Assembly: GCF_900184685.1 (NCBI RefSeq)
Contig: NZ_FXXL01000007.1
Span: forward strand, 496,001 to 560,000
DNA: 64,000 bases
Source of the DNA: Butyricimonas sp. Marseille-P3923
Lineage (GTDB): Bacteria > Bacteroidota > Bacteroidia > Bacteroidales > Marinifilaceae
Direction of reading: 5' to 3'
A model generated the notes under the pieces. The model searched no databases and was not told where the DNA came from. It worked only from the letters and a program-made list of their open reading frames with translations. The position numbers and the translations under genes are program-made. This document shows, piece by piece, positions 17,750 to 26,759 of this stretch. Position 1 is the stretch's first letter, and each line of letters begins with the position of its first letter.

Positions 17750-18481
17750 ATGAAGATTGCATTACTAGGATACGGGAGAATGGGAAAAGCTATCGAACGA
17801 TTGGCTCGGGAACGTGGGCACGAGATTGTTTTAATCGTGGATGAAACAAATCGGGCTTCGTGCACGGACGAGCAGTTGAAGCAAGCGGACGTGGCGATAG
17901 AGTTTACAACTCCGGCTGTTGCCGTGGATGATTACGGCTGGTGTTTTCGCAACGGGGTTCCCGTGGTATCCGGTACAACCGGGTGGCTGGAGAGATGGAG
18001 CGAAGTGACGGAATTATGCAACGAGACGGGGGGGGCGTTCTTTTACGCGTCGAATTACAGTATAGGGGTGAATATATTCTTTCACTTGAACCGATGGTTG
18101 GCTAAGACCATGGCGGGGTTTGATAATTATAAGGTATTCGTGGAGGAAACACACCATGTACATAAACTGGATGCACCCAGTGGTACGGCAATTACTTTGG
18201 CTGAAGGAATTTTAGAGGAACACCCGAAATATTCTTCTTGGAAACTGGATGAAGGAGAGGTGAAAGCCGGCGAGTTGCCGATCAAGGCAAAGCGTGAAGG
18301 AGAAGTGCCCGGTATTCATGCCGTGACGTATAAATCGGAAGTGGACGAGATTCAGATATATCATTCCGCCTTTTCCCGTGACGGCTTCGCTCAAGGTGCC
18401 GTGATGGCTGCCGAATTTCTTGCCGGGAAGAAGGGGGTTTACGGGATGGATGATCTTTTGGAGTTGAAAGTTAAAAACTAA
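17750..18481 (+). CDS. dapB: 4-hydroxy-tetrahydrodipicolinate reductase
   Basis: 243 residues from 17750. DapB reduces HTPA to tetrahydrodipicolinate with NAD(P)H, in the pathway to lysine and meso-diaminopimelate for peptidoglycan. Visible: N-terminal dinucleotide motif GYGRMGKAIE, the substrate-binding catalytic segment ETHHVHKLDAPSGTA with the His-His-x2-Lys pattern, and FSRDGFAQGA near the C-terminus. Somewhat shorter than the enterobacterial form, as usual in Bacteroidota. lepB follows after 24 nt, so the two are probably co-transcribed. Confidence 0.95.
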   Translation: MKIALLGYGRMGKAIERLARERGHEIVLIVDETNRASCTDEQLKQADVAIEFTTPAVAVDDYGWCFRNGVPVVSGTTGWLERWSEVTELCNETGGAFFYASNYSIGVNIFFHLNRWLAKTMAGFDNYKVFVEETHHVHKLDAPSGTAITLAEGILEEHPKYSSWKLDEGEVKAGELPIKAKREGEVPGIHAVTYKSEVDEIQIYHSAFSRDGFAQGAVMAAEFLAGKKGVYGMDDLLELKVKN

Positions 18482-18505
18482 AAGTTTAGAATTAAGAACG
18501 AAGAT

Positions 18506-19879
18506 ATGAGAAATGTATTGACAAATAAATGGTTTAAGTTCGGGATAGTTCTTTTTATATACTTGTTGTGGACGTTGTGGGTACAGAGTTGGTGGTTGCT
18601 GATCGGGGTACCTGTATTGTTTGATATCTATATCTCGAAGAAAGTACATTGGGCATTCTGGAAGAAAAAGAACGTGGAGAAGCAAACGAAAGCCGTCGAG
18701 TGGATTGATGCTTTGATATTTGCCGTTATTGCCGCCACGCTGATCAGAATGTTTTTTTTCGAGGCGTACACGATCCCGACGTCTTCCATGGAGAAAACCA
18801 TGCTCGTGGGGGATTATTTGTTCGTGAGTAAGGTCGCTTACGGACCGAAGTTGCCGAACACCCCTTTATCAGTACCTTTTACACATCATACCTTACCTTT
18901 CACGCAATCCACGAAAGCGTATTCCGAGGCAATACAGTGGCCTTACAAGCGCATCGGCGGGTTGGGCAAGGTGAAACGGAATGATATTGTCGTGTTTAAT
19001 TTCCCAGCGGGGGATACGGTTGTCGTGGGGAACGAGAATCCGGACTATTATTCGAGGTTGCGGAGTGCAACACAGAAAGCGATTTACGATACGAAGATGG
19101 AGAAAGGGATAGATGTTTCTTATGAATTTGCATTACCTATTGTGCGTAAGGATATGTGGGCAAAGTATGACATCATCGCCCGCCCGGTGGATAAACGGGA
19201 AAACTATATCAAGAGATGCGTGGGGATGCCGGGAGATGTGTTGGAGATGAAAGATGCCGTGTTATACGTGAACGGGCAAAAGGAAGAGAATTACGCTACC
19301 ATGCAGTTGAATTATTATATTAAGGTGACTTCCCCGTTTAATCAATTGAAGTTGCAGGAGATGGGGATTGCTTTGGATGACATTCAATATTACAATAATA
19401 ATTATAAGTTGCCTTTAACACCGGAGATGTTGGAGAAGATCAAGGCGATGCCTAACGTGGTTTCTGTCACTCGAGAGACGGAGCGGGGAGAGGTGTTCCC
19501 GTATAGTGAGGCTTACCCGTGGACGAGAGATGATTTCGGTCCGCTGCCGATTCCGAAGAAGGGGGAAACGATTGATCTGACTATCGAGAATTTACCTTTG
19601 TACGAGCGTATTATCGGGGCTTACGAGGAGAATAAGCTGGAAGTGAAGGATTCCGTTATCTATATAAACGGGAATCCGGCGGATAAATATACCTTCAAAA
19701 TGGATTACTATTGGATGATGGGTGATAATCGTCATAATTCGGCGGACTCCCGTTACTGGGGATTCGTGCCCGAAGATCATATCGTGGGTAAGGCTTATTT
19801 CATCTGGCTTTCCTTGGATAAGGATAAATCTTTCTTGGGTAAGATACGATGGAACAGGATGTTCCGGTTTATACATTAA
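18506..19879 (+). CDS. lepB: Signal peptidase I
   Basis: 457 residues, the long Bacteroidota form. Two N-terminal membrane helices (about 9-45 and 65-85), then the catalytic serine motif IPTSSMEKTMLVGDY and the general-base lysine region ENYIKRCVGMPGD; box E is MMGDNRHNSADSRYWG near the C-terminus. About 150 residues are inserted between the boxes relative to the E. coli enzyme. It cleaves Sec and Tat signal peptides at the outer face of the inner membrane. Second gene after dapB; a terminator follows at once. Confidence 0.95.
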   Translation: MRNVLTNKWFKFGIVLFIYLLWTLWVQSWWLLIGVPVLFDIYISKKVHWAFWKKKNVEKQTKAVEWIDALIFAVIAATLIRMFFFEAYTIPTSSMEKTMLVGDYLFVSKVAYGPKLPNTPLSVPFTHHTLPFTQSTKAYSEAIQWPYKRIGGLGKVKRNDIVVFNFPAGDTVVVGNENPDYYSRLRSATQKAIYDTKMEKGIDVSYEFALPIVRKDMWAKYDIIARPVDKRENYIKRCVGMPGDVLEMKDAVLYVNGQKEENYATMQLNYYIKVTSPFNQLKLQEMGIALDDIQYYNNNYKLPLTPEMLEKIKAMPNVVSVTRETERGEVFPYSEAYPWTRDDFGPLPIPKKGETIDLTIENLPLYERIIGAYEENKLEVKDSVIYINGNPADKYTFKMDYYWMMGDNRHNSADSRYWGFVPEDHIVGKAYFIWLSLDKDKSFLGKIRWNRMFRFIH

Positions 19880-19905
19880 AAAAAAGCGGCTTAGCCGCTT
19901 TTTTT
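19878..19905 (+). terminator. Terminator after lepB
   Basis: AAAAAAAAGCGGC / GCCGCTTTTTTT with a 3-nt loop TTA: a 5-bp GC stem extended by A-T pairs, with a run of T residues. Confidence 0.85.
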
Positions 19906-19950
19906 GTTAATTAATTTATTAACTTGTCAGTGTTTTGAAATACTACAATT

Positions 19951-21291
19951 ATGGCAAAGAGTAAAACTAAAAAGACATTTGTATTAGATACGAACGTTAT
20001 CCTTCATGATTATAGATCGATTTACAATTTCGAGGATAATGATATCGTTATCCCAATAACGGTACTTGAAGAGTTGGATAAATTCAAACGGGGAAATGAC
20101 CAGATTAATTACCACGCGCGGGAGTTTGCGCGGGAATTGGATCAGATTTCGGGGGAGGATTTCTTTGTTAAAGGAGCTTCTTTGGGTAAAGGCAAAGGAA
20201 ATCTTTTTATCCAGACGGGAGTGCCGTTTAACGAGAAGATAAACGAGTCGTTCAGTGAGGATATTCCGGATCACAGGATATTGGCTATTGCCGCTTATAT
20301 TACAGAGAAGAGGAAGGGTGAAAAGGTTGTTTTGGTGTCGAAAGATATGAATTTGAGGATGAAAGCGAGGTCTCTGGATATTTTGGCAGAGGACTATAAG
20401 ACGGATCAAGTGAAGAATTTGGAAGTGTCGTTGAGCAAGTGCGTGATCACGAAAGAGGATTTCTCGCAAGACTTGATCGCCAAACTTTACGAGAGCGGGG
20501 AAGCCGGGGTTCCGGTGGAAACGTTCTTCCCGAAAGAGGATATTAAAGGAAATAATTATTACATATTAAAGAACGGCAGTAATTCCGTTCTGGCCTGTTA
20601 TGATCCTACGCGGAGAGTTGTGCGGAAAGTGGAGAAGTTGAATACTTTCGGTATCTATCCGAAGAACTCGGAGCAGGCATTCGCGTTGGATGCATTGATG
20701 AACCCGAATATATCCCTTGTTGCCTTGAGTGGTAAGGCGGGAACGGGTAAGACATTGTTGGCGTTAGCGGCGGCATTGCAACAAAATAAGGCTTTCGAGC
20801 AGATTTATCTGGCTCGTCCTATCGTGGCATTATCCAATAGGGATTTAGGGTATTTACCGGGTGACGTGAACGAGAAAGTAGGTCCTTATATGCAGCCTCT
20901 ATTCGATAATCTGGCGGTTATCAAGCATCGTTATAATATGCATAGTCAGGAGAACCGCTTGATTGATGATATGTTGAAAGACGAACGTTTGGTTATTTCC
21001 GCGTTGGCATACATCCGCGGACGGAGCTTGTCAAACGTGTTCTTTATCGTTGACGAAGCCCAGAACCTTACCCCGCATGAGGTGAAGACGATTATCACAC
21101 GTGCCGGAGAAGGGGTGAAGATGGTGTTCACGGGAGATATTGATCAGATCGATTCTCCTTATCTGGATCGTCAGTCTAACGGTTTGTCACATCTGTTCGA
21201 CCGGATGCAGGGACAAGAGATTTTCGCCCACGTGCATCTGGAGAAAGGGGAACGGAGTTACCTTGCAGAGGTGGCTAGTAACTTGTTGTAA
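19951..21291 (+). CDS. PIN-domain plus PhoH-type ATPase
   Basis: 446 residues. N-terminal PIN nuclease-like domain (FVLDTNVILHDY, VLEELDKFKRG, VVLVSKDMNLRMKA supply the acidic residues) followed by a PhoH ATPase domain with Walker A LSGKAGTGKTLLAL at about 260 and Walker B VFFIVDEAQNL. This is the YlaK/PhoH2-like architecture, thought to join RNA unwinding and cleavage; the physiological role in Bacteroidota is not settled. It has a single-gene layout with the 9-nt repeat element directly downstream. Confidence 0.9.
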   Translation: MAKSKTKKTFVLDTNVILHDYRSIYNFEDNDIVIPITVLEELDKFKRGNDQINYHAREFARELDQISGEDFFVKGASLGKGKGNLFIQTGVPFNEKINESFSEDIPDHRILAIAAYITEKRKGEKVVLVSKDMNLRMKARSLDILAEDYKTDQVKNLEVSLSKCVITKEDFSQDLIAKLYESGEAGVPVETFFPKEDIKGNNYYILKNGSNSVLACYDPTRRVVRKVEKLNTFGIYPKNSEQAFALDALMNPNISLVALSGKAGTGKTLLALAAALQQNKAFEQIYLARPIVALSNRDLGYLPGDVNEKVGPYMQPLFDNLAVIKHRYNMHSQENRLIDDMLKDERLVISALAYIRGRSLSNVFFIVDEAQNLTPHEVKTIITRAGEGVKMVFTGDIDQIDSPYLDRQSNGLSHLFDRMQGQEIFAHVHLEKGERSYLAEVASNLL

Positions 21292-21313
21292 TAGTCGAAT
21301 TAGTAGTTTATAA

Positions 21314-21456
21314 GGTTTATAAAGTTCATAAAGTTTATAAGGTTCATAGCCCCCTGCGGGGCGCTTTGTCCACGACAGCTTTAGCTGTCGATAAATATAG
21401 TCCGAAGGACACCCGTCACTTTATAAACCTTATAAACTTTATGAACTTTATAGACT
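21314..21456. repeat. Inverted-repeat element built from 9-nt units with hairpin core
   Basis: Perfect 26-bp inverted repeats (21319-21344 and 21426-21451), each made of about three 9-nt units of the type ATAAAGTTC/ATAAGGTTT, extended by a few more pairs. The core holds three small GC-rich hairpins: GCCCC/GGGGC at 21349-21362, CGACAGC/GCTGTCG at 21373-21390 and GTCC/GGAC at 21400-21410. It has no coding capacity and sits between the phoH-like gene and the lysE-like gene, 7 nt before the latter. Confidence 0.75.
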
Positions 21457-21462
21457 CATTTT

Positions 21463-22098
21463 ATGAATATATTGGGATTTCTGGGTGCGGCAATTCTGTT
21501 GACATTGATGCCGGGACCCGATATTTTGTTCGTGATAACACAAAGTATTATCCGGGGAAAAAAGGCGGGAATCATTTTTGCTTGCGGGTTGTGTACCGGG
21601 TTGATCGTTCACACGGCGGCAGTGAGTTTGGGACTTTCCTTGATTCTGTACAAATCTCCGGTAGCCTTTGCCGTGCTGAAGTATCTAGGGGCGGGGTATT
21701 TAATCTATTTGGGTATCAAGTCTTTTATTCATCGTAATGAGAACTCGATGGAGTTGCCTGCTGCCGGGGGTGCGGAATACAAGCTATACCGCAAGGGTAT
21801 TCTGATGAATGTCTTGAACCCCAAGGTTCTCGTGTTTTTTATAGCGTTTTTTCCCGGATTCGTCAATCCGGCAACGGAGAATCCGGCAGGTGAATTTCTG
21901 TTGCTGGGCGTGCTTTTTATGGCACAGGCTATCGTTATATTCTCGCTGGTTGCTTTGTTGGCAGACCGGTTATCCCGTCGTTTGATGCAAAACAACCGTT
22001 TCTCGTTGATTATGCATATCATCGAGTCGTTGGTGTATTTCGCTATCGGTATCAGTTTGATCTTCGTGACCGTGGGCTCAGAACTTCCTCAAGCGTAA
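21463..22098 (+). CDS. LysE-family amino-acid exporter
   Basis: 211 residues, almost all in about six membrane helices. N-terminus GAAILLTLMPGPDILFVITQ is the LysE/RhtB signature with the conserved P-G-P motif. Such proteins export amino acids or small derivatives through the inner membrane; the substrate cannot be told. The 3' end overlaps the convergent glsB gene by 21 bp, so transcripts of the two genes are antisense at their ends. Confidence 0.9.
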   Translation: MNILGFLGAAILLTLMPGPDILFVITQSIIRGKKAGIIFACGLCTGLIVHTAAVSLGLSLILYKSPVAFAVLKYLGAGYLIYLGIKSFIHRNENSMELPAAGGAEYKLYRKGILMNVLNPKVLVFFIAFFPGFVNPATENPAGEFLLLGVLFMAQAIVIFSLVALLADRLSRRLMQNNRFSLIMHIIESLVYFAIGISLIFVTVGSELPQA

Positions 22099-23031
22099 TA
22101 TGCGGGGGATATATGTTGAAATATGACGCGCTTTTTTCGTATCGTAGACGTCGGCTATTTTAATTAAAATAGCTGTTTCTTCCACACCGCCGAATCCCGG
22201 GTTTATCGCCGTACCGAATGATTTCATCGAGGGCGACAGGCTCATGTAGGCATTCACGAGAGGGGGTATGTTTTCCCCTTGTTCACGCACGTAACGGGAA
22301 AGTATCTTGTAATCTTCCTCGTAACTGTTCCCGCAGAGGATGCTGCCGAGTTTTCTATCGTCGATATGTATTTCCAAAGGAACGATAGGTTCAACCAATC
22401 CTTCGTTGTCTTTAAAATACTTGCGCATGAAGAAAAGTATCATGTCGCGGGCTTTTATGTTGAAGCTGGTGTACATGGTGACTTTACCGAAGAAGTATTC
22501 CATCTCCGGGTTCTCCACGGTAAGGGCTCCCAATCCGTCCCATAGATTATCCAAGGCAAAAAGGGATTTCCGTCCCATTTTGGTGGATTGATACAAAGGT
22601 TGAACGAAAGAGCGTCCGAGTTCAATCATCTTGGTGAGGTACTCCTTTTTGAATCGCTCTGAAAAACGGAATAACTCCGTGGTCGCGAGATTGGGCTCTC
22701 CCTCCGCGTTCAGAGAGAGGTTGTCACAAAGGATATAACGGTAGCCACCCAGTATTTCCTGCTCTTTCGGGTCCCACACGATAAGTTGCTGATAGGGTAC
22801 CTGTTCATCCACGTCGAACGGGTCTATATCTACTTCTTTTCCTGTCCCGCCCCCCGCTGTCCTGAAAGTCAATTCACGTAACCGTCCGACCTCTCTCATG
22901 AGGTTGGGACTGTTGAAGGCATTGAACGAGTATATTTCATTATTGCCTTTATTGGTTTTCCGGATAAATCTTTCTTCCGTTAATTCAGCTAGCAATTTTG
23001 CTTTATCGACAGGATAAATAACTGGTTGCAT
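22078..23031 (-). CDS. glsB: Glycine N-acyltransferase of glycine-lipid synthesis (GlsB-like)
   Basis: 317 residues of the hemolysin/OlsB-type GNAT fold (REVGRLRELTFRTAGGGTG, VWDPKEQEILGGYRYIL, MIELGRSFVQPLYQ). In Bacteroides thetaiotaomicron the homologous enzyme N-acylates glycine, the first step to glycine lipids and flavolipin, and the partner acyltransferase GlsA is the adjacent gene; here the PlsC-like gene lies 10 nt upstream on the same strand. The assignment combines family resemblance and this gene pair. It could be annotated only as a GNAT or hemolysin-like protein without the context. Confidence 0.78.
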   Translation of the reverse strand: MQPVIYPVDKAKLLAELTEERFIRKTNKGNNEIYSFNAFNSPNLMREVGRLRELTFRTAGGGTGKEVDIDPFDVDEQVPYQQLIVWDPKEQEILGGYRYILCDNLSLNAEGEPNLATTELFRFSERFKKEYLTKMIELGRSFVQPLYQSTKMGRKSLFALDNLWDGLGALTVENPEMEYFFGKVTMYTSFNIKARDMILFFMRKYFKDNEGLVEPIVPLEIHIDDRKLGSILCGNSYEEDYKILSRYVREQGENIPPLVNAYMSLSPSMKSFGTAINPGFGGVEETAILIKIADVYDTKKARHISTYIPRILRLRKF

Positions 23032-23041
23032 AATTTTGAAT

Positions 23042-23857
23042 CTATAAACTATATACGTTTTTTTTCACTTCTGCTGCCCACTCTTTGGGAGTCTTACTTT
23101 TATCGAACGTTTCCCACGGGATGGGTTTACCTATACTTAATGTAAAAGTAGAACCTTTTTTATTGAATGTTTCCTTGGGGAGGCACATCATTTCGAGGTT
23201 TACTTTCAAGCCTATTTTTTTTCTGAAGTTAGCGAGGTTGTAGAAGAACTTGGAGTTCTCGCCTTTCACGTGTATCGGGACAATATCGCGTTGGTATTTC
23301 ACGGCTTTCACGATAAAGCTCTTTTGCCACTCGGGATCAATGATTACCCCCTTGGTCTTACGGCTGACCATCCCTGCCGGGAAGGTGATTATTTGCGCGT
23401 CGGAAGCGAAAGCGTTTTCGAGATCAGCAGCGGCTTCTTTTGCCAGAGCCCCGTGCTTGTTGACGGGCAGGAAGATGTTGTTCAAGTTCTTCAAGTTCAT
23501 CAACAAGTCGTTTACCGGGAATTTTAACGGACTGTATTTTCTACCTAAATAAGAGATCAGTATAATTCCGTCCGGACCGCCGAGAACGTGGTTGGCGGCG
23601 AATATGTATCGTCCGTTGGGAGCGGGAAGGTTTTCTTCTCCCTCGATTTTAAAGGATAAGTCAAGGTATTCCATGACTCCGTCAGCGAAATCGAGTCCCT
23701 TGCGGTCCCCGTATTTCGAGATAAAATCGTTGATTTGGTCCTGGCAAATTAATCTTTTTAAGAATGAATAAACGAATTTAGGAATCCAGCGTGCTAATTT
23801 TGGATTTTTGCTCTTAAAAAGTTGTTCAATGTATATCGGTTTAACAGTTTCTTCCAT
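23042..23857 (-). CDS. glsA: Acyltransferase of glycine-lipid synthesis (GlsA-like, PlsC family)
   Basis: 271 residues. PlsC-type acyltransferase with the acceptor motif FAANHVLGGPDGII; the spacing is His-x5-Asp, which I believe is usual for this Bacteroidota subgroup instead of His-x4-Asp. ITFPAGMVSRKTKG takes the place of the EGTR block. It should add the second acyl group to N-acyl-3-hydroxy-acyl glycine. It is upstream of glsB with 10 nt between, hence one operon. Confidence 0.75.
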   Translation of the reverse strand: MEETVKPIYIEQLFKSKNPKLARWIPKFVYSFLKRLICQDQINDFISKYGDRKGLDFADGVMEYLDLSFKIEGEENLPAPNGRYIFAANHVLGGPDGIILISYLGRKYSPLKFPVNDLLMNLKNLNNIFLPVNKHGALAKEAAADLENAFASDAQIITFPAGMVSRKTKGVIIDPEWQKSFIVKAVKYQRDIVPIHVKGENSKFFYNLANFRKKIGLKVNLEMMCLPKETFNKKGSTFTLSIGKPIPWETFDKSKTPKEWAAEVKKNVYSL

Positions 23858-24003
23858 AATTATTGTGAATTGCTCTCTCTTACTTCAAAAGTTTTGACAA
23901 AGATAAAAAACCTTATTCAATAAAATTCGTTATAGAGGATATGAATTGAAAAATATGAACATTTTTAATGAATGGAATAAGTTGAACGCAAAAAAAGAGA
24001 ACT

Positions 24004-25692
24004 ATGAAAAAATTATCTTTGATAAGTAGTGGAGTTATTTTGATGCTTTCTTTCTTGATGGTGGGGTGTAATACCATGAAGAAGTTAGAGAGAGAAGCCA
24101 TCGAAACGGCAGTAGTGGGGAAGGTCTCACCTCAGCAGTTGACAGCGGTGGATGGAACGGTGAATTTTAATTATAATATTGCTTTCGCTCCCAAGCAGTT
24201 TTATAAGAAGTTAATTTTGAAAGTGACTCCCAAGATGCAATATCCCGGTGGAGAAGAGGCTATGGCACCACTTTATTTCCAAGGAGAGAAAGTGAAAGGG
24301 ACGGATTATCCCGTGGTAGAGTACAAGGGTAATACGATGGCAACTTATAATTTGTCTTTCCCGTACCGTGACGGTATGCAGAAAGGCGTGCTAATCGCTG
24401 ATATCGAGGCAATTATGAAGAACAAGAGCGTTACTTTGACTCCTGCTATATTGAACACGAACGGGGTGAAAGAGTGGAAAACTTACGCTTATTCCTTACC
24501 TAATAATCCTAACGCGATACCGTTGTTTACCGAAACATTCGTGAAAGATGTTCCCGCCACGGGCGTAGGTGTGGTCAGCGGTTATGTATTGTTCCCGTTA
24601 TCTCAATCCGTGATCACGGACGCGCAAAAGAAATCAACCGTGATGACGCAGGCCGCCAAGGTTATGAAAGAAGTGTTGGCTAATAAGGATGCCAAGATCA
24701 CGGAGATGGTCATGTATGTTTCCAGTTCTCCTGAAGGACCGGAGAGATTGAACAAGAATCTGACGACGAACCGTTTCAAGGCTGCCAAGTCTTTCTTCGA
24801 GAAAGACCTTGCTCTGGCAAATACTCCGGTGGCAAAGGATTCCAAACTTATCGTGTCTAATTTGGTAGACGAGAACTGGGATGGTTTGTATCTGTTGTTG
24901 GATGACTCTAATATACGGAATAAAGCCGCGATCGTGAAAGATTTGAAGGCTGCCCCGAGTTTGGCAAAACGTGCAGCTATTCTTGATTCATATATCAAAT
25001 CGGTTCCGGAGTTGAAAGATGTTGTTCTTCCTGTTCTTCGTCGTGCTGACTTCTTTATATTCTACACGATGCCTGCTGTTATACAGGTAGAGAATCAGGC
25101 AACTGCTTATTATGTACCTCAATTACAGGAAAATTCAGTGTTGTCTGCACAGACTGACGTGAGTTTATTGAATGATTTGGCCGCTATGGCTATCCGGAAC
25201 AAGGATTACCGGAAAGCCAAGAAGTTGTTGGAGTCGGCTGCCGTGATGAAAGAGCAACCGGAAGTGTTCAATAATTTGGGTATCGTGTACCAAAACGAGG
25301 GAAATAATGCGCAAGCCCAAAATATGTATTCCAAAGCATCTATCAAGAAAGAGGCCAAGTACAATTTAGGTATGTTGTTATTGCAGCAAGGCGAGTATAA
25401 CAAGGCTATTCCCTACTTGAAGGCAATGCCTGATGTAAATCTTGCTTACGCGCAATTGATGGCTAATGACAATCGTGCCGCTTTACAGACTTTTAAGAGT
25501 TTGAACTTGACGACAGGAGATGAATATTATTTGATGGCTGTAGCTGCTGCCAGATTGAAAGATACGCGGACCATGGCTGACGCTTTGCAGAAAGCTATAC
25601 AGCTTGACCCGCGAATGAAAGAAAAAGCTCAGATGGATAGAGAATTTTATCCTTATGCGCAAGAAACGATTTATTTGAATATTGTTGATTAA
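24004..25692 (+). CDS. TPR-containing lipoprotein
   Basis: 562 residues. Lipobox LMVG-C22 after a signal peptide. The middle (about 180-330) resembles an OmpA-like or porin-associated segment with SSSPEGPERLNKNLTTNRFKAA, and residues 390-520 contain tetratricopeptide helices (YRKAKKLLESAAVMKEQPEVFNNLG in two parts, then NNAQAQNMYSKASIKKEAKYNLG). Proteins of this build are common outer-membrane components in Bacteroidales, but a specific role is not assigned. Monocistronic, with its own terminator. Confidence 0.8.
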   Translation: MKKLSLISSGVILMLSFLMVGCNTMKKLEREAIETAVVGKVSPQQLTAVDGTVNFNYNIAFAPKQFYKKLILKVTPKMQYPGGEEAMAPLYFQGEKVKGTDYPVVEYKGNTMATYNLSFPYRDGMQKGVLIADIEAIMKNKSVTLTPAILNTNGVKEWKTYAYSLPNNPNAIPLFTETFVKDVPATGVGVVSGYVLFPLSQSVITDAQKKSTVMTQAAKVMKEVLANKDAKITEMVMYVSSSPEGPERLNKNLTTNRFKAAKSFFEKDLALANTPVAKDSKLIVSNLVDENWDGLYLLLDDSNIRNKAAIVKDLKAAPSLAKRAAILDSYIKSVPELKDVVLPVLRRADFFIFYTMPAVIQVENQATAYYVPQLQENSVLSAQTDVSLLNDLAAMAIRNKDYRKAKKLLESAAVMKEQPEVFNNLGIVYQNEGNNAQAQNMYSKASIKKEAKYNLGMLLLQQGEYNKAIPYLKAMPDVNLAYAQLMANDNRAALQTFKSLNLTTGDEYYLMAVAAARLKDTRTMADALQKAIQLDPRMKEKAQMDREFYPYAQETIYLNIVD

Positions 25693-25715
25693 AATTGTTT
25701 GACTTTGCATTGTTG

Positions 25716-25752
25716 AATAGGGTTATGGCGAAGGCGATAACCCTATTTGCTA
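25716..25752 (+). terminator. Hairpin terminator after the TPR lipoprotein
   Basis: Perfect 11-bp stem 25716-25726 with 25737-25747, loop of 10, followed by a short T-rich stretch. Confidence 0.65.
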
Positions 25753-25763
25753 TTGTATAAAAG

Positions 25764-25839
25764 CCAACCTGCAACTTGCAGAGCCGTAGGGCTCAACTTG
25801 TAACCTGCAACTTTGTAAAGCAATTTATCGCTTTACAAA
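25764..25839. repeat. Heptamer-type direct repeats plus hairpins at the end of ruvC
   Basis: AACCTGCAACTT occurs twice in the same orientation (25766-25777 and 25802-25813), within a pattern of 7-nt units such as CAACTTG. Between them is the hairpin GAGCC/GGCTC (25781-25794). A second dyad, 25812-25821 with 25830-25839 (10 bp), spans the ruvC stop codon. Confidence 0.6.
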
Positions 25840-26387
25840 ACCTTATCCGGATTCTGTTTGATGAAATCTCCCCAGTCTTTGCATTTGGAACTGCCTGTTG
25901 TCGGGAGGTTGCCTTGTATATGGTGGCAATAAGCGATGGCGATGGCGTCCGTTTCGTCCAGTGTCGAAATGGTGTCGGGCATAACCATAAACTTGCCTAA
26001 CAGGATGGCGATCTGTTCTTTTGATGCCTCTCCTGTACCCGTGATGCTCATCTTGATTTTTTTTGGAGCGTACTCGAAGATAGGTATGTTGCGTTGCAGT
26101 GCGGCAGCTATGGCCACGCCTTGCGCGCGTCCCAACTTGAGCATGGATTGGATGTTTTTCCCGTAAAACTGTGATTCAATGGCTAATTCGTCCGGGTGAT
26201 AGGAGTCGATGACTTGCAGGGTTCTTTGGAATACCCGTTGTAACTTCAGGTATGGATCACCCAGTTTCTTCATGTCCACGACTCCGGACACGACAAGTTC
26301 GGGTCTGCTGTTCTTTCCGGTAGTGCGGAGAATCGCGTATCCCATGAAATTAGTTCCGGGATCGATGCCCATGATTAGTTTTTCCAT
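25833..26387 (-). CDS. ruvC: Holliday junction endonuclease RuvC
   Basis: 184 residues from the ATG at 26387, chosen because AAAGGAT precedes it and the family starts just before GIDPGTN. RuvC cleaves Holliday junctions with RuvAB. The four acidic residues are visible: Asp in IMGIDPGTNFMGYA, Glu in LAIESQFYGKN, and the pair in TLDETDAIAIAYCH. An upstream in-frame start at 26447 would overlap the DUF4286 gene by 47 bp and adds a non-family extension. It is downstream of serS and the DUF4286 gene on the minus strand. Confidence 0.95.
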   Translation of the reverse strand: MEKLIMGIDPGTNFMGYAILRTTGKNSRPELVVSGVVDMKKLGDPYLKLQRVFQRTLQVIDSYHPDELAIESQFYGKNIQSMLKLGRAQGVAIAAALQRNIPIFEYAPKKIKMSITGTGEASKEQIAILLGKFMVMPDTISTLDETDAIAIAYCHHIQGNLPTTGSSKCKDWGDFIKQNPDKVL

Positions 26388-26400
26388 ATCCTTTAGATTT

Positions 26401-26703
26401 CTATACTTCTTCCAGCGTGGTGCTGAAATGAAGCATTTTTTCTCCAAACATTTCAGTCAATACACCCAGTAATTTTTCTTTGTATAGTTCCATGAAAACA
26501 GCGTAATCGTCTGCAACGGAGAAAACGAGTTGCAGGGAGAATGATTTCCCATCCTCTTCATTTACCAGTATTCTGGTGAACAGAACGTCACAGCATACTC
26601 CTTTGGTTTTGACGAAAGGAATATAAAATTCGTGGATGGCTTTTCTGAATGCACCCTCTATTTCTTCTTCGACGTGGAATGTTGTGTTGTAGATAAAACG
26701 CAT
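26401..26703 (-). CDS. DUF4286-family protein
   Basis: 100 residues, no signal peptide. The sequence FIYNTTFHVEEEIEGAF...HEFYIPFV fits DUF4286, a small ferredoxin-like-fold family of unknown function found next to ruvC in Bacteroidales. One conserved-looking cysteine pair is in VKTKGVCCDVLF. It lies 13 nt upstream of ruvC, so the two should be co-transcribed. I know of no function for it. Confidence 0.8.
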   Translation of the reverse strand: MRFIYNTTFHVEEEIEGAFRKAIHEFYIPFVKTKGVCCDVLFTRILVNEEDGKSFSLQLVFSVADDYAVFMELYKEKLLGVLTEMFGEKMLHFSTTLEEV

Positions 26704-26717
26704 AGGTATCGAGGTGA

Positions 26718-26754
26718 AATTTAGGACGTGACCGCTACGGTCACGTCCTAAATT
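26718..26754. repeat. Perfect 17-bp palindrome between serS and DUF4286
   Basis: Arms 26718-26734 and 26738-26754, triloop CTA. There is no T-tract on either strand, so it is a weak terminator candidate; it could be an RNA processing or stability hairpin within a serS-DUF4286-ruvC transcript. Confidence 0.7.
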
Positions 26755-26759
26755 GATTA

